Part shown: positions 23,628 through 34,363 of the stretch, piece by piece
How the letters are laid out: every line of letters starts with the position of its first letter
How positions within the stretch are numbered: the first letter of the stretch is position 1
Assembly: GCF_047496725.1 (NCBI RefSeq)
Contig: NC_132982.1
Span: forward strand, 736,001 to 800,000
Source of the DNA: Anoplolepis gracilipes
Lineage: Eukaryota; Arthropoda; Insecta; Hymenoptera; Formicidae
DNA: 64,000 nt
Direction: 5' to 3'
The notes under the pieces: generated by a model
Told to the model about the DNA's origin: nothing
Database searches by the model: none
The model's input: the letters and a program-made list of their open reading frames with translations, nothing else
Made by a program: the position numbers and the translations under genes

Positions 23628-24877
23628 AGTTGGAAGATAATAGGCGTTTACGCGAATAGAAGGGTGGAAATGATAGCAAAGAGTACGGAAAAATGAGTGG
23701 ATAAAAGGGAGGTAAATCCTAGGATAATCATTGGGGAGGGGGCCTCAATGCTAGAACAGGGAGAAAGGGTGGAGGTTGTGAAAGAAAAGGGGGGGGGAAT
23801 AAGGGATAGGAAGGCTAATGAAAATAGAAAGATAATGTTATCAACGATGAGGGTAGGAAGCTGGTGAAATGGGTGGAAGAGAATGGATGGGGCATATACA
23901 ATGGGTGTATAAAAAGAGACGAAGAAGGGGAGTTTACTTTTACAGGCGAGAAGGGGAATACAACCATTGACTACGTGATAGTGGACGAGGAGGTAAGGGA
24001 TAAAATTAAGAGTTTAAAGATAGGGGACATCACCCAGTAGAATTGGAGGGTTGGACGACGAAGAGGAGGGTAGAAAGGAGGATGATAGGAAAGAAGGATT
24101 TGAGAGGGGTATGGGATACAGAAGGGAGGAAGGAATTTCAAGAGAGCTGGAAGAGTTAGAGGGAGAGAGTGCGGGTACAGCGGATAAATGGGAAGAGTTG
24201 GAAGGTAGGATAAAAGCAGCGCTGAAATAGGTGGAGGAAAGAAAAGAGATAGGGAAAGAAAGAAAAGTAGGATGGTTGGATGAAGAATGTAGGGAGGAAA
24301 AAAGGCAGGTAAGAAGGAAACTAAGGATGTGGAGAAGCAGAGGGGCGGGAGAGGAGGAGTATAGAGAAAGAAGGTTATTCAAGAAATTGTGCGAAAAGAA
24401 GAAGAAAGAAGAGAATGAAAGATGGGAGAAGGTTAAGGAGGCGAGTAGAGAGAGTGAGGTGTGGGAAATTGTAAATAGGGAGAGAAAAATGAGGAGAGGA
24501 ATCAATGATAGTATAGGGATGGAGGAGTGGAGAGAATATTTCATGAGATTGCTGAGGGGGGTAGAAGTTAGGGCGGTAAAAGGAATGGGAGGTAATGAAC
24601 AGGCAGGAGAAAGGGGGAAAGAGATACTTAGAGATGAAATAAGGAGGGCATTGGGAAGGTTAAAGGATGGGAAAGCGAGTGGGATAGACGGAATACCGGG
24701 GGAAGTTTGGAAGTATGGAGGGGTGGAGCTAGAGAGGTGGGTATGGGGCTTTTGTAATAGAGTATGGAGGGGAGAGGTATGGCCAGAAGAATGGAAAGAG
24801 AGTATTATTGTTCCAATAATGAAAAAGGAGAAGGGAAAGAGGGCAGAGGATTATAGGGGTATTAAGATTTTACCAAC
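23628..24877 (+). pseudogene. Non-LTR retrotransposon (LINE) ORF2 fragment: endonuclease and start of RT
   Basis: Purine-rich plus strand. 23628-24040 carries a decayed apurinic-like endonuclease: WKIIGVYANRR, PRIIIGEGAS (in place of the usual GGDFN) and NTTIDYVIVDEEVRDKI. After a long Glu/Arg/Lys-rich linker (24231-24540) the start of a reverse transcriptase appears: LGRLKDGKASGIDGIPGEVWK near 24650-24710, WPEEWKESIIVPIMKK near 24780-24830 and EDYRGIKILPT near 24845-24875. It stops in the middle of RT, exactly where element C begins (24878); the rest should lie beyond the far end of the nest, outside the window. Confidence 0.8.
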
Positions 24878-25428
24878 TGTTGTGCCCGTGCCGTGAGGAT
24901 AGGGTCTTCCGGGATATTCGCCCAAAAAGTTGGAACTCAGGCAGCAAATGAACGCACTCCGTACTTGTATAGTAAAAGAATATATTTCTGTCGTACAGTT
25001 ACACTTATCTCACACTACTATTAACTCACGTATTCGGTCGTCGTGTAAACGAACCGTGTCGATAGGTAGATAACCTATTTACGCGCGGCTCTCTTACTAG
25101 CGATTTTCTTACAAGCGATCGCGATGGGTCTTGCGATCGGTTTATATATCGCTTTAATTTCGAGGGCGGAAGGATGAGGTTTTCCGGGTCAGAGTGCGGG
25201 ACGTGCTCCGTGCTCGGGTGTCGTAATGCTTTATTCAGCTTGATCGTGACTTGTTTTCTTGTTGATTAGGTCTTATTTTTCTTTCTTAATCTTTCTATTT
25301 AATTCTTACTTAATTTTCTTATTTAATTCTTTTTAATGTTTTGCTTTGCTTGCTTAATTTTAGTTTTTTATTTCTTTATTTTATATATTTACTTTTCTCT
25401 TTCCAGGTAAGTGTATCGGGTTACGACA
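24878..25428 (-). repeat. 3' LTR of element C (551 bp) with adjoining polypurine tract
   Basis: On the minus strand it starts TGTCGTAACCCG (25428) and ends CACGGGCACAACA (24878). The polypurine run AAAGGGGGAAGGA (25441-25429) abuts its start. A TATATAAA box on the minus strand near 25140-25150 is in the same relative place as in the LTR of element A. Confidence 0.85.
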
Positions 25429-25441
25429 TCCTTCCCCCTTT

Positions 25442-26115
25442 GAGAAAAGAAAATTTATTAGCGGTAAATTTTCTTTACCTTATTTTCGCTTCTTAGTCTA
25501 TGTTTTTACATTTTGTCTTATTAATATAACATGTGTTGTTTCCGTCATTTAGTGTTGTGTCGGGTTGGTAAGGTCTGTCATAAATTTTTTCTCTTTGTAC
25601 TCGTGGTATGCTTATTTGGATTGTGCTTATTTTGTCCGGTTATTCTTTTTTCGTTTGCTTCCTTCTTCTTACTAGGTGAGTTAACCTACAATACTGAGTA
25701 TAATTATTGTTCCTGTGATACCTGATATCGCGGAATATATTACATGTTCTCGTATCTGTAGACTATCTTTATTTATCTGTCTGTCTGTCTCGGTCAGTGT
25801 GTTACTCAGTTTCATTAATTCGGATGGGTTTCGTATTATCTTTCGTAATTTTATGCTTTCTGCCTTGTCTTTTGGTTTGTTTGTCTGTATTTTTAGTATG
25901 CTTGTTAAGTTGTAGTCGGGTATTTTTGTATTTACATATGTTGTTATGGCGGGTTTGCTCGCTTTTATTATATGTTGTTATGGCGTTACTAATTTACATT
26001 TTTCTTTTATTGTTATTCGCCTTACCTTTTGATTTCGGTTTTCTTTGTTACTCCGTTACTACATGTTATTTCTATTGGCTGTCTTTTCCTAGTGGAGTAT
26101 ATCCACGAGTTCGCG
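25442..26115 (-). other. Env-to-LTR stretch of element C, no intact gene
   Basis: AT-rich; corresponds to the first 388 bases of the window in element A. It probably held the env C-terminus and 3' untranslated region; no membrane anchor frame is left that I can support. Confidence 0.45.
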
Positions 26116-27240
26116 TCACTCAGCGTTATCCATATCGTTGAGTTGGCGTGTATGTGTCGTGTGTTGCGGCTGTTTATATATGTCTGTTCGTACGTATGTC
26201 TGTACTTCGCATAACGCTTGGCTGTCTATGTGGTGTGTCGGATGACTTCTTTCGCATACATATTGGTTGTCGTTTTGCATACATTGTTCTAATTCGCTTT
26301 CCGTGGTTGTAAAATACGTTCGACTATCGGTGTCTATCGCTATTATCGGTTGGCTTACTTCTATACATATAAATGTGTCGTCTTGTTTATGGACGAGTAG
26401 AGGGATTGCTTTTATTATCTCGTATGTAGGGTACATTATTAATGGAAATCTTACTATCGTAATTATCCCTATACTATCGTAGTATGCGCTTATTTTTATA
26501 AATTTCTCGATCTCTCCCCAATTTTCGGGTGCAATGTTGAACGGAAAGTACGTTCCTTGCGGTATCTGTGCCGCGATTTCCTTAAGATTATTTATTATGG
26601 TTTCGATCGGTAGTAATCTTATGTTTATTATTCCGCTTTTCGCGCTATTTAAATGTATTACGATATCGGTATTATCCGTAATTAATCTTCTGATGATCGC
26701 GTTCAATACGATGAAATGTTTGTCCATCTCTTCTCTGTGTCCAAATCCTGTTTTCATCTGTATCCAGCTTTGTCGCATTTTCTCTGTCACATTTAAAAAC
26801 TTGTCTTCATTTTTCTGTATTATTTTTTCTGATTCTTCTACGTGTGCAATGATTGCGTTTAACACCTTAATTTGATTCTTCAGAGCATGCTGTAGCATTT
26901 GTTGATTTCCTTCCAGCATTTTCAATTGTTCGTTGATTATTTTTTCGTCGTCGGCGTCCATCGTGACGAATAGCGTTTTGGCTATGGTTCCTAGTCCACC
27001 TACTAGTCCTCTTCTTGTTTTCTTTGCTAACTGATAGGTCGTTCTTAAACGTGTTAATAAAGTTACTGATTTTTCGTACTCTTGTTCTGTCAGTTGCAGT
27101 AAGAGGCTGCAAGTTCCTCTCATTTTTGCTTCTAGAGGTTTGTCATAAGAGGTTCAGCATAACGCTCTCGTTTGCGCCATGTATCCTGCTAACTACTGTC
27201 GGTGATCTATTGCGGAGATGTCCGTTTTGATTACCATTTT
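26116..27240 (-). pseudogene. env: env-like gene of element C (baculovirus F-type)
   Basis: The frame from 27123 to 26116 is the longest env frame in the window (335 codons) and is collinear with the env of element A. A KTRRG basic site lies near 27010, followed by a Gly-rich block, LFVTMDADD and long helical stretches. The 5' part (27240-27124) is in broken frames with stops. No signal peptide or C-terminal anchor could be assigned. The presumed role is membrane fusion of a virus-like particle, known for errantivirus Env; here it is inferred from family likeness only. Confidence 0.72.
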
Positions 27241-27665
27241 CTCGCGCTTCTGTGTGGTTCTTTTTGCTTTGTGTTGGGTTTTTTGTTCATTGTCGAGAAG
27301 GTTCCATGGCTCCCAATGCAGGTGAAATTTATTTTTCGTGTGACCAGTAGATTGTGCGTGACACCGGTGAATTGGTTTCTCACGAAGAGCCCGCGGAAAA
27401 CCATTATTCTCGTACTTTCGTGCCTCGAGTGGTGCCTCGAGTGTCTGAGGTGATTTTTGAACGTGTTCCGGACGCGCCGTTTACCTCGGTGCCACTCCAT
27501 CAGTTTTGGTGGACAGGGCGCGGGCGGCACTTTTGGGACCGGGGTGTCTTTCGGTATTACGGAAGTCTTTATCGTCTCGTTCGCGGCCGTAGCCACGGTC
27601 GTGGCGCTCCCTTTTAAGGTAAGGTTTATTCTATTTATATTTACTTTTCTTCGCTTCTTTATCAC
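27231..27665 (-). CDS. Open frame of 144 codons between pol and env of element C, unrecognised
   Basis: Basic, Pro/Arg/Thr-rich, without motifs I know. It lies where element B has a Pro/Arg-rich stretch (17540-17990), so it may be a leader or linker of env, or simply untranslated sequence. The first codons (basic, then a short mildly hydrophobic run) do not make a convincing signal peptide. Confidence 0.25.
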   Translation of the reverse strand: MIKKRRKVNINRINLTLKGSATTVATAANETIKTSVIPKDTPVPKVPPAPCPPKLMEWHRGKRRVRNTFKNHLRHSRHHSRHESTRIMVFRGLFVRNQFTGVTHNLLVTRKINFTCIGSHGTFSTMNKKPNTKQKEPHRSARKW

Positions 27666-27689
27666 TTTCCTCTGCGCGCGTCGCTGTCT

Positions 27690-29510
27690 ACTATTCTAAT
27701 TTTCGATGAACGCGCTTTTAATCGGTTTACGTGTACGCGTATCGTCCTTCTTCCCATTTTTATCGTATAGTTTATGTCCGAATTCTTTTCGGTAATTAGA
27801 TAGAGTCCGAGCCATAGGGAATCTAACTTCATTGATCGTCCCCTACGAACTGTTTCGTCGTGTAGCAGGACTTTCTCTCCTACCTTGAATGTAGTTTCGC
27901 GTGTCTTCTTATCGTAATTTTCCTACGCTTTTATTTTTTCGTTGCGTAGGTGCTCCTTTGCGACTTATTGCGTTGCGCGTAATTTTTCTCGCAGTTCGCT
28001 TGCGTAGTCTTCGTACGTGTATGTAGGTTTTGGCGGTTGCGATAGAGTTGTCGGTAGGGTTGCTCTGTGTCCGTAAATTAGTTCGAACGGTGTGAATCCT
28101 GTCGCTGTGTGCGGAGTAGTATTATACGTGAACATTGCGTATGGGATCCATTCGTCCCAGTCGGTTTGATCTGCGTTGATATAGTGTCGTAAATACTCGG
28201 CTAGTGTACGATGTGATCTTTCTAACGCTCCGTTGCTCTCCGGATGATACGCTGTTGTTTGTATCTTTTCGATTTTTAACAATTTGCAAGTGTTTTTAAA
28301 CATCTCGCTTAGGAAATTTGTTCCTTGGTCGGTTAGTATTTTTTCTGGAATACCGTGCTCGAATATTATTTTCGTTGTAATTCTCTTGCGATTGTTGCGG
28401 CTTCTTGGTTCGCTATTGATATCGCTTTACTAAATTTTGTTAGATTATCTTGGAAGGTTAAGATGTATTTGTTTCCAGTAATTGTAGTTGTTAATGGTCC
28501 GACTATATCTAGTGCACATTTTCCGAATGGCTTAGCGGCAGTGTCCGTGATTATTAACGGTGCCTTATTTTTTCTTGACAGTTTATTTCGTTGGCATAGT
28601 TCGCATTTTGCTATATAATTTTCGACGTCTTTTGTTATTCCTTTCCAATTATGCATTAGTCGAATTCCATTTATTGTTCGTTCGATTCCTTGATGTCCTC
28701 CTAGGGGCGTCGTGGTATTCGTATAATATCTCTTGTTTCTCATCTTCCGTATATTCTTGCATTGTTCTCGCGTCGCGTGCCTCTTCCTCTTTAATCGCAT
28801 TGATATCCGCTACGTGTCGACTCAGCGCGTCAGCGTTTTTGTTCGCTGTTCTGGCTTTATGTATTATTACATAATCGTATTCTTCTAATTTAAACCTCCA
28901 TCGGGTCAATCGGGATCCGGGGTCAGTGACATTAAATAACCACACTAACGATTTGTGATCCGTCACGACCGTGAATTTGGTTCCATATAAATATGGTCGA
29001 AAATGTTTAACGGCCCATACTATAGCGAGTAACTCTTTGTCTGTCGTACTATAATTCTGTTCTGCTTTTGTTAGTACTAGACTCGCGTACGCTACGGATC
29101 GGTCTTGTCCTATCTGTCCTTGCGATAATATGGCTCCGATTGTATAGTCGAATGCATCTGTCGTCACTATCAATTCTTTTGTAAAATCTGGGTACTTCAG
29201 TACTGGTGCTGTCGTTAGTTTTTCTTTCAGTATTTCAAAGGCGGTTTGCTGCGCTTGCGTCCACTCGAACTTGTTTTCTTTCTTGGTTAATTTTGTAAGT
29301 GGTTTCGCTATTTTGGAAAAATTTTCAATAAATTTCCGATAATATCCGGTCAATCCTATAAATGCTTGTACATCCTTGACCTTTTTTGGCGTCGGAAAAT
29401 TTTTTACAGCTTTTAATTTGGTTGGGTCGGGTGATATTCAATTTTCCGTAATTATGTGTCCGAGATATGTCACTTCCTTTCTTAGAAATTCACATTTGTC
29501 GAGCTGTAAT
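27690..29510 (-). pseudogene. pol: pol of element C: RT tail, RNase H and integrase, 5'-truncated by the outer Maverick
   Basis: Reading from 29510: the last RT block (CEFLRKEVTYLGH) is followed by a frame break, then TGYYRKFIENFSKIAKPLTKL at 29353. RNase H has TTDAFDYTIG near 29160, STTDKELLAIVWAVKHFRPYLYG near 29040 and VTDHKSLVWLFN near 28955. After a frame change near 28720 the integrase zinc domain (GGHQG, CELCQRNK near 28600) and core follow, with ALDIVGP near 28520, AYHPESNGALER near 28245 and YNTTPHTATGFTPFELIYG near 28110. The basic C-terminus with a WLGPY-like block ends near 27690. The RT is cut at 29511 where the Maverick inverted repeat begins. Confidence 0.85.
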
Positions 29511-29639
29511 AGTAGTGTGTTAAAGGCGATTCTAACCCAGGTGCTCGAGAGGGGTGCGGAGGTGGGGGGGACCCGTGGGCGCGGGGAATGACGTCACGCA
29601 GGTCCGCGATGCGGTTTGTAGACGAGGGGTACGCGGAGA

Positions 29640-29900
29640 GGGGGAGAGGTCCGCGACACAGCTGTAGGTCCGCAACGCGGTTTGTGGACGAGGGGACAGT
29701 GGAGAGGAGGGAGAAGTCCGCGGCGCGGTTTGTAGGCGAGGGGACAGAGGAGAGGAGGGAGAGGTCCGCGACGCAGCCGGTAGACGAAGGGACAGCGGAG
29801 AGAAGAGAGAGGTCCGCGGCGCGGTCAGTAGGCGAGGGGACAGCGGAGAGGAGAGAGAGGTCCGCGGCGCAGTCGATAGGCGAGGAATTTGCGAAGAAGA
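29640..29900 (+). repeat. 48-bp minisatellite in the left inverted repeat
   Basis: About five units with GTCCGCGGCGCGGT...GGCGAGGGGACAG...GGAGAG. Unit length is a multiple of three, which leaves long open frames on both strands (16-residue repeats), but these are unlikely to be genes. Confidence 0.75.
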
Positions 29901-30182
29901 GATGGAGGTCCGCGGCGTAACCGATGGGTCCGCGAGTAGGCAGATGGATAGAGAGAGACGGCGCGATAGGCGTTCGTAACGCGGTAGACGGAGATGGAGC
30001 GATAGGCGTTCGCAACGCGGTAGACGGAGACGCGCGGTATAGGATAGGATAAGGAGAGCGCTATGTGCATTGTACATAGCGTAGGACAATGAGAGCATGA
30101 TGTAGCGGGAAAAAGGAGGAAAGCACAATAGAAAGATAGTGTGACAGAGAAAGAATGAGGATGAGGGGAAAGGATAGCGGGA

Positions 30183-30217
30183 GCGCGATAAGACGGAGGC
30201 TAAGGCGTACGCGAGAA
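30183..30217 (+). promoter_or_regulatory. 35-bp block conserved in all four Maverick inverted repeats (copy 1)
   Basis: Contains AGGCTAAGGCGTACGCGAGA preceded by GCGCGATAAGACGG. Identical copies are at 34329-34363, 48300-48334 and 63592-63626. A cis-acting role (integrase or polymerase recognition, packaging, or promoter) is inferred from conservation only. Confidence 0.6.
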
Positions 30218-30290
30218 CGCAGAGAATTTTTGAATGTTAAGCCTTTTTTTATATTATTATATATATATTATTATTATTATTATTATTACA

Positions 30291-30339
<49 letters not shown>

Positions 30340-30734
30340 TATTATCTAATTAATACTAAGTGGAGGAGGAAGAAGAATGGGATTGACGAAGAAGGCGCAA
30401 AACACAATACACATATTTTATCATTAACAAAATTTTTTAATCGTAAAAATGTGTATTTTTATACATATAGTGTGCGTGTGTGTGCGTGCGTGTGTGTGTG
30501 TGTGTGTGTTTTTGTGTGTGTGTGTGTGTGTGAGCGGTTTAAAAACTTAAAAGATAAAATATTAAAAGTAAAAAGATATAATATAAAAAATCTAAAATCT
30601 AATATATAAAATATAATAAAAAAGATATAAAATGTAATATATATAAAATTGAAAAATATAAAAAGATATAAAAAGATATAAAATATAAAATATGAAAAAT
30701 CTCTAAAATCTACAAAATATAAAAAACTAAAAAT

Positions 30735-31459
30735 AATAAGCGGCAGGGGGAACGCGCGACGGCTGCTTCTATAACACAAAAATGAACATTTTTATTAGTA
30801 CCTTAAAAAAATATCTAAAATTTGACCGTATTATATAGAGATACTTACAATACGAGGGGCTCCTCTCCGAACAATCTGCAGAGACAGAAAATGTACGTCG
30901 ACATTTTCGGGTACTCCGCGTCTAAAAAGCGGGAGCAGGGGCTGTAACAGAAAAGAAAATGAACATTTTTATTAGTATTTTAAAATAAATATTTAAAATT
31001 TGAGCATACTTACGATAAGGCTCCTCTCCGAACAATCTGCGGAGACAGAAAATGTCGACGTACATTTTCGGATACTCTGCGTCTAACTCTCGGGAGTGGG
31101 GGCCATCGCACCACAAATTCTCCCACTCCGTGCACTTCTTTTTGTAAGCCCGCACCCAGCGCACCTCCTCCATGTGCGCGATGCTTATAGACCCAGGCAC
31201 AGGATAGGCACCTATTTCGAAAATCGATAAAAAAAAACATATAAATATATTATAACTAAAAAAGCGTATAAAAATAATAAAAACTACTTACATTTTCAAA
31301 CAGGACCTCCAGTAGCGCCTGGAATAGGGCGCGGGCCATTATCTTCACTCTTTGAAGTGCGCGGCGATGGTACCGGCGATAAGGAACCCACTCGGATAGC
31401 CGTAGGTGGCGGTATCCCGTCTCAAATATCGCCTCCATAAATGATGCAATTTGCAACAT
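30735..31459 (-). pseudogene. Gene inside the left inverted repeat, spliced, probably broken
   Basis: Minus-strand counterpart of the gene at 62422. Exon 1 (31459-31291) starts with ATG and encodes an FETGYRHLRLSE block, ending at a GTAAGTAG donor. The next exon starts after TAG at 31212 and includes WVRAYKKK, LWCDGPHS and VDIFCLRRLFGEEP. Joined directly, the two are out of phase, so this copy is probably dead. A 168-bp tandem duplication repeats the end of the second exon (30853 and 31022). The last intron shows TACTAATAA before its acceptor near 30775. No known domain is recognised. Confidence 0.55.
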
Positions 31460-31693
31460 TTTTATTCACTTCACAAATCACAAATGTTCTTACTGCACTG
31501 CACCACAGTCAGATATTTTATGCTAACTCCAACGGAGGCTAGGTAACATCTTCGTGAAAAAAATAGGGTAGGGGATGAGCATGACATAAGAGTTAGTACG
31601 AATGCTTACTCTTCACAGCTGATAAAAAAATTAAAAGCTGACGCGAACTGTTGCTCCACACGGCATTCATACAGATAACTCTAATTGAATAGC

Positions 31694-32235
31694 ATAAAAA
31701 ATATAAAATATACAATATAAAATAGATAATATAAAAGATAAAAAATTAAAAAAGGGGAGGGAGGAAGCACGCACCACAGCGACTTTTGAAAAAAACATAA
31801 TTATTAACATCTTTAAAATTTTATAAAAATGATAAATACACACACAAATCATGCAGAACTTCTTTGTTTACCACATGTGTGTATTAATTGCATGAGAGGC
31901 AAGTCGCTTTCTTCTCTCTTCTGAAAAGTCTATCCTTCTTTCTCTTTTCAGCAGCTTCTTTCTTCGGAGATGCTTCATTTCCGCAACAACAGGATCTTCA
32001 AATTACATAAGTTCTATATCGGTATTTTCATTGACCACATCGCATAAAAAGTCTATATCATCACGAATCTCGAAAAACAGTTTTAACGATCTCGTATGAG
32101 TCTTTGGCAAACCAATTTCACGATTTCACAAAAACTGCACCACAGAAGTCACAGAGCCGCCGAGGGCGTCGGAGTGTTCTCTCCACTGCATCTTATCGCA
32201 ACACTTACACAATAATAGTTTTTATTTTTCATGCA
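31694..32235 (-). pseudogene. AT-rich spacer with remnant of a small basic protein gene (about 32210-31880)
   Basis: A minus-strand frame rich in Lys, Arg, Glu and Asp (DDIDFLCDVVNENTD, KKLLKRERR, SEERRKR) runs to a stop near 31880, interrupted by stops upstream; a shifted frame reads LCDFCGAVFV. It may be the tail of a degenerated Maverick accessory gene. The inner Maverick has no equivalent. Confidence 0.3.
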
Positions 32236-32748
32236 TTAGTCTTCTTTCGTACAAAACGGACAAAAATTGCACGGTATTAATTGATACAGCGGTCTCTGAC
32301 ATCTACCGCATTCATATAAATCATGGATTTGCTGATAAATTTCACTTTGATGTGTGCGCACCACAACACTCCCAATCTGTGACCCCTCCGGTAATCGCAT
32401 GAAACACGATATACAATGTTTAACAAAAATCCCAGGTTTATAATAAAAAAATATAATGCACAGCCGTTTCATTTTATTATATGTACGAACTTGTACATCA
32501 TCTAACGTACGAATAATAGCTTCCACAACATCACTGAAATCACTAGAATTACCGTCAAGAACACTATCGTGTAAGGATTGTACATCCGAATCAGAATGCT
32601 CGGACGAAAAGTCCATCGAATCGGACGACTCGGCAAACTCGAACGAATCGGACGAATCGGATGAAATGTTCACCAAGCGTGAATCAGGCGACTCGGAAGA
32701 ATCGGACGACTCGAACGAATCGGATGAAATGTCCATCAAGTCACCCAT
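32236..32748 (-). CDS. Acidic Ser/Asp-rich protein with C-terminal zinc-binding cysteines (outer Maverick)
   Basis: About 170 codons if started at the ATG at 32748; an upstream in-frame extension to 32928 is possible but has no counterpart in the inner copy. The N-terminal 90 residues are a Ser-Asp-Glu repeat. The C-terminus has CISC, CGRC and CNFCPFC, six cysteines in CxxC pairs, that should bind zinc. The inner Maverick homologue (47041-47571) keeps the acidic part and the same cysteine spacing despite low overall identity, so the gene is under constraint. The layout recalls the NS3 proteins of densoviruses, but that is a suggestion only. Nothing indicates its role; a DNA- or protein-binding regulator is plausible. 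Confidence 0.6.
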   Translation of the reverse strand: MGDLMDISSDSFESSDSSESPDSRLVNISSDSSDSFEFAESSDSMDFSSEHSDSDVQSLHDSVLDGNSSDFSDVVEAIIRTLDDVQVRTYNKMKRLCIIFFYYKPGIFVKHCISCFMRLPEGSQIGSVVVRTHQSEIYQQIHDLYECGRCQRPLYQLIPCNFCPFCTKED

Positions 32749-33106
32749 AAGCACAAAGTTTTTTTTATCAGATATAACAGAAAAAATGTCACAAGGATGA
32801 CCGCAAACTTGCGTTTTCTTCCAAACTCGCTTTATCAGATGTGACAAGATTGTTACAAGGATGGTTGCAAACTCTTTTATAGCACACGCTCCTCCCAAAT
32901 ATATATATTTTAATCTCACATCTCTCATCTCCGTTTAACTCAAGTATCACGTCTCATCTCCCTCTAACTCGAGTATCACGTCTCATCTACATCAGCATTT
33001 TTAACATCTTTAGCAAAATGAATGTAGATCCAACTATATACATCATACGTTTTATAAAGAATAGACGAAGGAAGAAATAATAAAAATTAGTAATAAAAAC
33101 GGTAAT

Positions 33107-33393
33107 TTATTTATTGCAAATATCATAGAGTAAATCATTTACAGCACATGTTAACAATTCACAATCTACGAGTGATTTGCCGTCAAACGCGTCACTCTCA
33201 CGTATCACTTTTACCGCATCGTAAACATTAGTGATATTGTTGCGTTGCAAAACGCTAACAAATTGTTTAAACTTTTCATTAACAATATATGTATTCTGAC
33301 ACAGCCAGAAATGCATATGATCGATACAGTCTTCAAAATCAAATAAATGCACCAATGTTTGCGGGTGCATATACAAAGAATTATTAGACAATG
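33107..33393 (-). pseudogene. C-terminal part of a conserved Maverick gene, severed by the inner Maverick
   Basis: Ninety-odd codons ending at 33107 match the C-terminal half of the intact inner gene (45935-46677): QTLVHLFDFEDCIDHMH, VLQRNNIT, ESDAFDGKSLVDCELL. The N-terminal part is at 49199-49663, on the other side of the inner element. The cut is exactly at the target duplication ACAATG. Function unknown. Confidence 0.85.
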
Positions 33394-33794
33394 AGTAGAT
33401 ATATATAGAGAGTTCTAATCCAGGGATATGAGGGGGGTGAGGTAAGCGGGGGGGACGAGGCGAGGTACCTCGTCACCCCCCGCACTGACGGGGGGGAGGG
33501 GGAGGGGGTAGTCCCCCTCAATCGCGGGGGAAGGGGCAAATGTCCCCCCCTAGACTGAGGGGGAAGGGGGAGGTACCAAATGCCCCACCCCCCAGATTAA
33601 GGGGGAGGGTGGTACCAAACATCCCCTGATTGAGGGAAGGGGGGGGGGCATACATATGGTTCCGCACGTGGAGGGAGTGTCCTCTCCGAAAGACTGCGGA
33701 GGTCTGACGGTGAGAGAGAGGAATGTCAACTGTTATAGATAAAATAATCACCCCACTCTGTTTATTCAAAAATGTATATTTGCAATAAATAATT

Positions 33795-34088
33795 ACGTTC
33801 GCAACGCGGTAGAGGGAGACGGTGCGATAGACGTCCGCAACGTGGTAGAGGGAGACGGTGCGATAGACGTCCGCAACGTGGTAGAGGGAGACGGTGCGAT
33901 AGACGTTCGCAACGTGGTAGAGGGAGACGGTGCGATAGACGTTCGCAACGTGGTAGAGGGAGACGGTGCGATAGACGTTCGCAACGTGGTAGAGGGAGAC
34001 GGTGCGATAGACGTTCGCAACGTGGTAGAGGGAGACGGTGCGATAGACGTTCGCAACGTGGTAGAGGGAGACGATGCGATAGACGTTC
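33795..34088 (+). repeat. 36-bp minisatellite, eight units
   Basis: Unit contains GTAGAGGGAGACGGTGCGAT and AGACGTTCGCAACGTG. The right inverted repeat has six units (48580-48798). Both strands stay open because the unit is a multiple of three. Confidence 0.9.
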
Positions 34089-34328
34089 TATATAGCGTAG
34101 GACAAGGAGAGTATGACGTGGTGTGAGAAGGAAAGCGCTGTATGTGTATGACAAGGGAGTGCATGATGATAGGAAAAGGAGGGCATGATGGTAAGAAAAG
34201 GAGAGCATGATGGTAGGAAAAGGAGATATAGGTGCGAGAGAAAAGAATAGAGATGAAGAAGGATAGCGAGAAGGAGAGCGTGTTATGGGGTGCGAGAGAA
34301 AGAATAGAGAGGAAGGAGGATAGCGGAG

Positions 34329-34363
34329 GCGCGATAAGACGGAGGCTAAGGCGTACGCGAGAA
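34329..34363 (+). promoter_or_regulatory. 35-bp conserved inverted-repeat block (copy 2)
   Basis: Same 35 bases as at 30183-30217, in the same orientation relative to the element end, preceded by GGATAGCGG as in the outer repeat. Confidence 0.6.

Larger units (their letters stand above)
24878..29510 (-). mobile_element. Element C: Ty3/gypsy retrovirus-like element, split by the outer Maverick
   Basis: Minus-strand element with 3' LTR (24878-25428), polypurine tract, env and pol. Its gag, first half of RT and 5' LTR are displaced past the right end of the outer Maverick, beyond base 64000. Same clade as A and B by protein likeness. It sits inside the RT of a LINE fragment. Confidence 0.88.
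29511..31693 (+). repeat. Left terminal inverted repeat of the outer Maverick (about 2.2 kb)
   Basis: Inverted match to about 62180-64000. Contents from the end inward: terminal AGTAG, a 48-bp minisatellite (29640-29900), the 35-bp block at 30183-30217, AT microsatellites (30241-30350, including an uninterrupted TA run) and a GT run (30470-30530), and an intron-bearing gene (minus strand, 30735-31459). It ends with the AAAAGCTGACGCG block near 31640 and CAGATAACTCTAATTGAATAGC. Confidence 0.85.

Noticed and set aside
24014..24544. 176-codon Ser/Leu/Phe-rich frame on the minus strand
   Set aside because: Antisense shadow of the purine-rich LINE linker, which has clear RT homology on the plus strand.
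29482..30128. Long Pro/Ser/Thr/Arg-rich frames over the outer inverted repeat
   Set aside because: Low-complexity translation of the 48-bp minisatellite in several frames, running into element C; not a gene.
30459..30779. 106-codon Phe/Ile/Tyr-rich minus-strand frame that looks like membrane helices
   Set aside because: It is translation of AT- and GT-rich microsatellite in the inverted repeat.
33795..34088. Regular 36-bp repeats that might be a CRISPR array
   Set aside because: Units are contiguous with no unique spacers, the locus is eukaryotic, and the same units occur in the opposite inverted repeat.
33762..34208. Long open frames with 12-residue repeats on both strands (also 48455-48829)
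   Set aside because: They exist only because the 36-bp unit is a multiple of three and lacks stops in several frames; no start context or conservation in the outer element.
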